Below are positions 31,366-35,369 of a DNA stretch of 35,369 nucleotides, in pieces; positions within the stretch are counted from its first letter, which is position 1, and every line of letters begins with the position of its first letter. The notes below the pieces were generated by a model. That model did no database searches. It saw nothing but the letters and a program-made list of their open reading frames with translations, and was not told where the DNA came from. The stretch comes from an uncultured Merdimonas sp. (lineage in GTDB: Bacteria > Bacillota > Clostridia > Lachnospirales > Lachnospiraceae). The stretch is from NCBI GenBank assembly GCA_944383645.1, contig CALWQJ010000008.1, positions 1 to 35,369 of the forward strand, written 5' to 3'. The translations under genes and the position numbers were made by a program.

Positions 31366-31941
31366 ATGATAATCAAGAAAAAAATGCAGCTTATGGCGGT
31401 GATTTTCTTCTGCCTGTCAGCGGCTGCCGGAACAGCAGCCTGTACAGGAACAGAGGAACCAGACGCGGCAGAGACGAATACAGAAAGCATAGAGCGTACA
31501 GAAAATACAGAGCATATAGACACGGCTGTGGGGCTGATCTTAACCAGCCGGGACGATGAAGAAAACGAAGCGGTTCTCGCGTCTATGGAAGAACTGGCGG
31601 TAGAGAAGGATTTCCGGCTTGTGGTCTATACGCCGGACGTCTCTGCGGAAGAGGCAGAGGAAGCGGCAAAGCTGGAGCAGGGAAGCTTTGCGAGCTGCGA
31701 CGTGGATCCGATCGAATACCAGATGCTGGGCGTGAATGAGCTTGTGGCGGAGGATGTGGACGTGATCGCCCTCCACCCCAACCACAGCGGGGCGCTGGAA
31801 AGCGTGCTTGGCGCAGCCAGGGGCGTAGGTATCCAGGTCTGTGCCTGGGCGCGTATGCCGTCAGGAGAAAGCTTTGATGTGTACGTGGAAGGCGCCGCAG
31901 AAGTGCCCGCAGCCGTGCAGGAGCTGCTGGAGAAATTATAG
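31366..31941 (+). CDS. Lipoprotein-like protein with a single periplasmic-binding lobe
   Basis: 191 residues. A basic N-terminus and hydrophobic core end at AAGTAACTG, a possible but imperfect lipobox (Cys near 26). An acidic Thr/Glu/Asn linker follows. The domain from about 52 has VGLILTSRDDEENEAVLASM, FRLVVYTPDVSAEEAEEAA and VIALHPNHSGALESVLGAAR, the pattern of the N-terminal lobe of sugar-binding (ribose/xylose-type) periplasmic proteins, then stops. Normal members are over 300 residues with two lobes, so this is half a binding protein. It could be a truncation or a real one-lobe sensor. No ABC sugar transporter is adjacent. Confidence 0.72.
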   Translation: MIIKKKMQLMAVIFFCLSAAAGTAACTGTEEPDAAETNTESIERTENTEHIDTAVGLILTSRDDEENEAVLASMEELAVEKDFRLVVYTPDVSAEEAEEAAKLEQGSFASCDVDPIEYQMLGVNELVAEDVDVIALHPNHSGALESVLGAARGVGIQVCAWARMPSGESFDVYVEGAAEVPAAVQELLEKL

Positions 31942-31966
31942 AGTACGTTGGGCAGGGGGAAGAAGT

Positions 31967-32023
31967 ATGAAGGTGAAGAAAGCGCGAAAATTCTGTCAGT
32001 TTTGTGGAAAGCCTTTGGAGTGA
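31967..32023 (+). CDS. 18-residue basic CxxC micropeptide, putative
   Basis: MKVKKARKFCQFCGKPLE. The start has AGGGGGA six bases upstream and lies 25 bases after the lipoprotein stop, with a strong terminator 11 bases downstream. FCQFCGKPLE is like the first knuckle of a zinc ribbon, but the second CxxC is absent. It may be a translated micropeptide, or the surviving start of a larger zinc-ribbon gene cut off by the terminator. No family assigned. Confidence 0.4.
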   Translation: MKVKKARKFCQFCGKPLE

Positions 32024-32034
32024 CGGCGGCTCTG

Positions 32035-32101
32035 TATGGAAAAAACCGGCCTGCCCGGACAACTGCGCAAGCTTGTGTCCGGGAGGCCGGTTTTTTCCAT
32101 A
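32035..32101. terminator. Very long bidirectional terminator
   Basis: Arms 32035-32061 and 32076-32101 pair over 26 positions with a single bulged base. They contain CCGGCC/GGCCGG flanked by A6 and T6, so both transcripts end in a U-tract. It separates the convergent lipoprotein and ABC operons. Confidence 0.88.
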
Positions 32102-32102
32102 T

Positions 32103-32951
32103 TTACTCGAGATTCAATTTCTTTGTCATAAAATAATTTGCCAGCAGATAGCTGATAACGCCTGTGGCCAGAGAGAGCAGCAGGCTGAAAATCCAGCTCA
32201 TCCAGAAGTAGGCAGGACCGTTTACTGTGCTTTCTGCAGCGACTGTCAGGGACATGCTGGTGTAGCTTACCATTCCTGTGATGGCAGAAAAGATCATGCT
32301 CAGGATGCTGTTGATCATCGTGACGCCCACGTAGATGCCCACAGAAGAAAGGATTTTGTGGGTATTAAAGCTGTGTCCCACGGCGATGCACATGTAGATC
32401 ACCAGGATGCCGCTGACAGAATCCACCAGAATCAGCAGAAGGTAGAGCGGGATCCCCAGGCCTGCCGAAACCCCGAAGGCTTCCGGAAAGCTGCTGAACA
32501 TCAGGGACAGGCCTTCCGGCAGCGCCCGCAGGATGTCCATGTTGACGAACAGGCCAAACACGGAAAGGACCACAAGAATGACGTCGACAATTACCCAGAC
32601 CAGGCAGACGATTAGCTTGCTCCAGATATGGGCCGAGGCCGTCACCGGAAGGGTGTGCATCAGATAGCCCTCGTCTGTGAACAGGTTTTTGCGGAACCGG
32701 ATGATTTCCAGGTAGATTCCGGTAATCAGGGCCGCCGCGAACAGGGCCAGGATATAAAACACGATCAGCGTGGCGTTCAGGAGGCCGAACCAGATATTAT
32801 CCGACATGACGACTGCACGTCCGGGATTGTTAAATACGGTAAACTGCAGATAAAAGCGCCCGATAATCGTGACGGCGATGAGGCCGAGATGAAGGGGGAT
32901 CATCAGCCGGTTCACAGCCTTGAATTCATTTTTAATCAGCTTTCCTAACAT
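32103..32951 (-). CDS. ABC transporter permease (ABC-2-like)
   Basis: 282-residue membrane protein with six hydrophobic segments: about 18-36, 57-80, 110-133, 150-180, 200-228 and 252-272. It starts MLGKLIKNEFKAVNRLMIPL, the usual N-terminus of permeases in GntR-ABC operons. The segment RFRKNLFTDEGYLMHTLPVT is also characteristic. Its ATG overlaps the end of the ATPase gene by seven bases, so the two are translated together. Substrate unknown; related YtrBC-type systems respond to cell-wall antibiotics. Confidence 0.85.
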   Translation of the reverse strand: MLGKLIKNEFKAVNRLMIPLHLGLIAVTIIGRFYLQFTVFNNPGRAVVMSDNIWFGLLNATLIVFYILALFAAALITGIYLEIIRFRKNLFTDEGYLMHTLPVTASAHIWSKLIVCLVWVIVDVILVVLSVFGLFVNMDILRALPEGLSLMFSSFPEAFGVSAGLGIPLYLLLILVDSVSGILVIYMCIAVGHSFNTHKILSSVGIYVGVTMINSILSMIFSAITGMVSYTSMSLTVAAESTVNGPAYFWMSWIFSLLLSLATGVISYLLANYFMTKKLNLE

Positions 32952-33643
32952 CTGAACACCTCCCGGAACAGCGCGTCCACAGATTTGCCTTCCTGCTCGC
33001 GGATCTCATCCACGGACGCGTGAAGACGGATATGCCCGTTCTCGATAAAGATTACGTCGTCCAGCACATTTTCGATATCCGCGATCAGGTGGGTGGAAAT
33101 GAGCACGGACGCGTTTTCATTATAATTGGTAATGATGGTCTGCAGGATGTAATCCCGGGCAGCGGGGTCCACGCCGCCGATGGGTTCGTCCAGGCAGTAG
33201 AGCTGGGCGTCCCGGCTCATGACCATGATGAGCTGTACCTTTTCCTTGGTGCCCTTCGACATGGAGCCCAGGCGCTCATTTTCATCGATGCCCAGGCGGC
33301 GCAGCATATCGCTGGCCCGGTTCCGGTCGAAATCCTCGTAAAAGTCGCAGAAGAAATTCAGGATGTCCGTGACCTTCATCCAGCTGTTGAAATAGGTCCG
33401 CTCCGGCAGATAGGACACGATCTTCTTTGTCTCCGGTCCAGGCGCGGAGCCATTGATGGAAATGGTGCCGGAGGTGGGGGCAAGAAGGCCGTTCAGCAGC
33501 TTGATCAGCGTCGTCTTGCCGCTTCCGTTGGGGCCCAGAAGACCGATGATGCGCCCGCGCTCCAGGGTCAGATTGACGCCGTCGAGGGCTGTCTTGTAGC
33601 CGAAACGCTTGGTCAGTCCCTGGCAGTTCATAAGCTGTTCCAT
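32945..33643 (-). CDS. ABC transporter ATP-binding protein
   Basis: 232-residue ATPase. Walker A is GLLGPNGSGKTTLIKLL, the Q-loop region is SYLPERTYF, the signature is SMSKGTKEKVQL (in place of LSGGQ), Walker B is YCLDEPIGGVDPAARD, and the switch His is in LISTHLIADIENV. The start is ATG 33643, with GGAGG seven bases upstream and a TAATG overlap with the regulator stop. It works with the permease downstream on the same transcript. Confidence 0.93.
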   Translation of the reverse strand: MEQLMNCQGLTKRFGYKTALDGVNLTLERGRIIGLLGPNGSGKTTLIKLLNGLLAPTSGTISINGSAPGPETKKIVSYLPERTYFNSWMKVTDILNFFCDFYEDFDRNRASDMLRRLGIDENERLGSMSKGTKEKVQLIMVMSRDAQLYCLDEPIGGVDPAARDYILQTIITNYNENASVLISTHLIADIENVLDDVIFIENGHIRLHASVDEIREQEGKSVDALFREVFRC

Positions 33644-34011
33644 TACGATTCCTCCTTCCATTCTTTTTCCAGAAGGCGCCGGATGTCATCTCTGGTAAGC
33701 CCGAGCTGTTCCATATTTTTCAGAAACAACTGAATCTGTTCTCTGGCGATCTGTTCTTTCAGTTCTGTCATTTTCGATACGTCCTCCGTGATAAATCTGC
33801 CGCTGGTGCGCTGGGTATAGACGAGTCCGCTGCGCTCAAGCTCTGTGAGAGCTTTCTGCATGGTATTGGGGTTTACAGCCGCTTCCGCGGCCAGATCCCG
33901 TACAGACGGAAGCTTCTGTCCCGGCTGGTAGACACCGGCGATGATGTTGGCTTTGATGAGGTCCTCTATCTGGAGATAGATGGGACGGGAATCATCAAGA
34001 ATCCATGCCAT
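33643..34011 (-). CDS. GntR-family regulator (YtrA subfamily)
   Basis: 122 residues. A winged helix (about 8-75) contains PIYLQIEDLIKANIIAGVY, QPGQKLPSVRDLAAEAAVNP and NTMQKALTELERSGLVYTQR; a short helical tail of about 45 residues provides dimerisation, as in the small YtrA type. The start is ATG 34011 with AAAGGAG eight bases before. It is first in the operon with the ABC genes and probably represses it, being released by a cell-envelope signal. Two inverted repeats upstream are candidate operators. Confidence 0.92.
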   Translation of the reverse strand: MAWILDDSRPIYLQIEDLIKANIIAGVYQPGQKLPSVRDLAAEAAVNPNTMQKALTELERSGLVYTQRTSGRFITEDVSKMTELKEQIAREQIQLFLKNMEQLGLTRDDIRRLLEKEWKEES

Positions 34012-34036
34012 ATCGTCACTCCTTTCAAAATACAGC

Positions 34037-34063
34037 TTTGGCTGAATCAATGATAGAGCCAAA
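34037..34063. promoter_or_regulatory. Inverted repeat just upstream of the GntR gene
   Basis: TTTGGCT, a 13-base spacer and AGCCAAA, perfect over seven bases per arm. In the mRNA it would also form a hairpin about 25 bases before the start codon, so it could act in DNA or RNA. Confidence 0.45.
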
Positions 34064-34070
34064 TTTTTCC

Positions 34071-34079
34071 GGGGGGGGG
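34071..34079 (+). repeat. Nine-base G homopolymer
   Basis: G9 in the leader of the GntR-ABC operon, read as C9 in the transcript. Such tracts change length readily by slippage. No other homopolymer of this length was noticed in the window. Confidence 0.8.
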
Positions 34080-34100
34080 TATTTTCAGATATCAGGATAA

Positions 34101-34131
34101 CCGGGACGAAAGGCTGAACCTTCTGTCCCGG
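34101..34131 (-). promoter_or_regulatory. Leader hairpin of the GntR-ABC operon
   Basis: CCGGGAC (34101-34107) pairs with GTCCCGG (34125-34131) and AAGG with CCTT inside, around a five-base loop. A second, weaker pairing CTCCCC/GGGGAG lies near 34166-34193. The leader from 34226 to 34012 is therefore strongly structured. No gene is seen in it. Confidence 0.45.
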
Positions 34132-34206
34132 CCCGGATCCCATACAGACGGTTTCCGAAAGGCCGCTCCCCGCATCCCGCTCCGGCAGGGGAGTCAGGAT
34201 ATGCTT

Positions 34207-34237
34207 TTGTATTATTGTATTACTTTATTAATACAAT
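34207..34237. promoter_or_regulatory. TTGTATTA operator cluster overlapping the GntR-ABC promoter
   Basis: TTGTATTA occurs twice in tandem (34207-34214, 34215-34222) and once inverted as TAATACAA (34229-34236). The second and inverted copies make a perfect nine-base palindrome (34214-34222/34229-34237) with a six-base spacer. It covers the -10 and start of the minus-strand promoter, the place expected for a repressor. Confidence 0.65.
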
Positions 34238-34261
34238 AGACCGGGGCGGGCAAAATGTCAA
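34233..34261 (-). promoter_or_regulatory. Promoter of the GntR-ABC operon
   Basis: Minus strand: TTGACA (34256-34261), 17-base spacer, TATTGT (34233-34238). The start is near 34226, giving a leader of about 215 bases. Confidence 0.65.
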
Positions 34262-34270
34262 GAGAAGAAA

Positions 34271-34290
34271 AAGAATATTCAGAAATTCTT
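34271..34290 (-). terminator. AT-rich terminator of the P-type ATPase gene
   Basis: On the minus strand AAGAAT, an eight-base loop and ATTCTT, followed by TTTCTTCTC. It lies just before the -35 of the next operon. Confidence 0.5.
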
Positions 34291-34297
34291 AAGAGTT

Positions 34298-35369
34298 CTA
34301 TTTATCCTGCTGTTTCTCTTTCCAGGTCAGCAGGAGGGCGGAATGCAGGATGACCACGATGGATCCGGCGTTATGCACCAGAGCGCCGGCCACTGGCCCA
34401 AGAATTCCGCTGATGGCCAGAATGATGGCCAGGAAATTCAGGCCCATGGAGAAGGAGAGATTGCATTTGATGGTGGTCATCATGCGCCTGGACAGGGCCA
34501 GAAGATAGGGCAGCTCCTGTACCTGGTCGTCTATCAGGGCGATGTCGGCGGCGTCTACGGCGATGTCGCTTCCGACTCCGCCCATGGCGATGCCTACGTT
34601 TGCTTTTTTCAGGGCGGGGGCGTCGTTGATGCCGTCACCGATCATGCAGACGGCTTCCCCGCGCTTCTGAAGGTCCCCAATGAGGGTCAGCTTGTCTTCC
34701 GGCAGACAGTCCGCGCGGACGTCGTCGATGCCAAGCTCTCCCGCGATGGTCCGGGCCGCGTTTTCATGATCTCCGGTGAGCAGCACGGGCTGTACGCCCA
34801 GGGCTTTCAGGCGGGAGATCATCCGGGCGCTTTCCGGGCGGACTGTGTCTGAGAGAGCCAGGAAGCCGGCGGCCCGGCCATCGAGGGCAAGCCAGATAAG
34901 CGTGCAGCCCCGGTCCAGATATGCGCTGGCTGCCTGGAGAAAAGAGGCCGGCGGCATCCCGCAGTCTTCCTCCAGCATTTTCAGGTTGCCGGCCAGGACG
35001 TGCCGCCCTTCGATCCGGGCGGAGACGCCGCGGCCCGGGATCATAGAGAATTCTTCTGCCGGGGGAAGCTCTGTCTTCTGACGCGCCCGGAAATCCCGGA
35101 CGACAGCCTTTCCAAGAGGATGCTCGGAAAGCTGTTCGGCGCTGGCGGCCAGGGCGAAGAGATGGTCGCTGCTGATCTCCGGGAGAAAGCTTTTTACGGC
35201 GGCCACCTCCGGTTTTCCGTAGGTCAGAGTGCCGGTTTTGTCAAAGGCGATCCGCCGGACGGCGGCGAGGCGCTCCAGAGCGTCCCCCTCCCGCACCAGG
35301 AAGCCGTGGCGGGTGGCGCCTCCGATGGCGGCCATAATGGCGGTGGGAGTGGCCAGAACCAGGGCGCAG
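34298..35369 (-). CDS. Heavy-metal-translocating P1B-type ATPase, 5'-partial
   Basis: Last 356 residues of a metal efflux pump; the N-terminal part lies beyond the window. The visible frame begins CALVLATPTAIMAAIGGATR, the residues after the membrane CPC metal site, so the frame is open past the ATG at 35335. Then come the phosphorylation site FDKTGTLT, SEHPLGKAVV (the P1B HP motif), TGDHENAARTIAGELGI, MIGDGINDAPALKKANVGIA, and two final membrane helices. The last helix reads HNAGSIVVILHSALLL, where related pumps usually have Asn in place of the second His. The metal (Zn/Cd/Co, Mn or Cu) cannot be fixed. Downstream is an AT-rich terminator. Confidence 0.92.
   Translation of the reverse strand, partial: CALVLATPTAIMAAIGGATRHGFLVREGDALERLAAVRRIAFDKTGTLTYGKPEVAAVKSFLPEISSDHLFALAASAEQLSEHPLGKAVVRDFRARQKTELPPAEEFSMIPGRGVSARIEGRHVLAGNLKMLEEDCGMPPASFLQAASAYLDRGCTLIWLALDGRAAGFLALSDTVRPESARMISRLKALGVQPVLLTGDHENAARTIAGELGIDDVRADCLPEDKLTLIGDLQKRGEAVCMIGDGINDAPALKKANVGIAMGGVGSDIAVDAADIALIDDQVQELPYLLALSRRMMTTIKCNLSFSMGLNFLAIILAISGILGPVAGALVHNAGSIVVILHSALLLTWKEKQQDK

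Overview
The window is a stretch of chromosome from a low-oxygen Firmicute, most likely a member of the Lachnospiraceae. The evidence is the GC-rich coding sequence with AGGAGG-type ribosome sites, the Firmicute form of the omega subunit (start MLHPSYTDLMKVV), an RqcH/NFACT protein, DUF4250 and DUF378 micro-genes, a GntR/YtrA-type ABC operon and a bacteriohemerythrin. The exact genus cannot be read from the sequence. No rRNA, tRNA, CRISPR array, prophage or insertion sequence was seen.

Region 1 (1-17161, + strand) is one dense cell-surface polysaccharide cluster of 15 genes with gaps of tens of bases or overlapping stop/start codons. In order: a fucokinase/GDP-fucose pyrophosphorylase (5' end cut by the window), a GT4 and a GT2 glycosyltransferase, a polyprenyl-phosphate sugar synthase with a DUF2304 membrane partner, dTDP-4-dehydrorhamnose reductase, a GtrB-like polyprenyl-phosphate glycosyltransferase, two tandem GT-C-like membrane proteins (the second looks catalytically dead), an MBOAT acyltransferase with a DltD/AlgJ-like SGNH partner, two acyltransferase-3 membrane proteins, a HisC-like aminotransferase, and a fusion of a TagD-like cytidylyltransferase with a Gfo/Idh/MocA oxidoreductase domain. 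A convergent CDP-glycerol glycerophosphotransferase-like gene (17173-18336) and a secreted five-repeat SH3b protein follow on the minus strand. Together they suggest a fucose- and rhamnose-containing, O-acylated glycan carrying a CDP-activated polyol-phosphate or amino-polyol-phosphate substituent. Some sugars would be attached outside the membrane from lipid-phosphate donors.

Region 2 (19964-25561) is housekeeping: RqcH, a decayed GH25 lysozyme that keeps its promoter, a small orphan gene, the yicC-gmk-rpoZ operon, and nagB with a candidate operator and a structured leader.

Region 3 (25608-31941) holds small or single genes: DUF378 and DUF4250 proteins, a four-helix membrane protein divergent from them over a shared -35 element, a NodB-type polysaccharide deacetylase, rarA, a cyclophilin, a GNAT acetyltransferase, a bacteriohemerythrin with a palindrome at -41.5, and a half-length periplasmic-binding-like lipoprotein.

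Region 4 (32103-35369, minus strand) is a GntR regulator-ABC ATPase-ABC permease operon behind a TTGTATTA operator, then the 3' part of a heavy-metal P-type ATPase that runs off the window.
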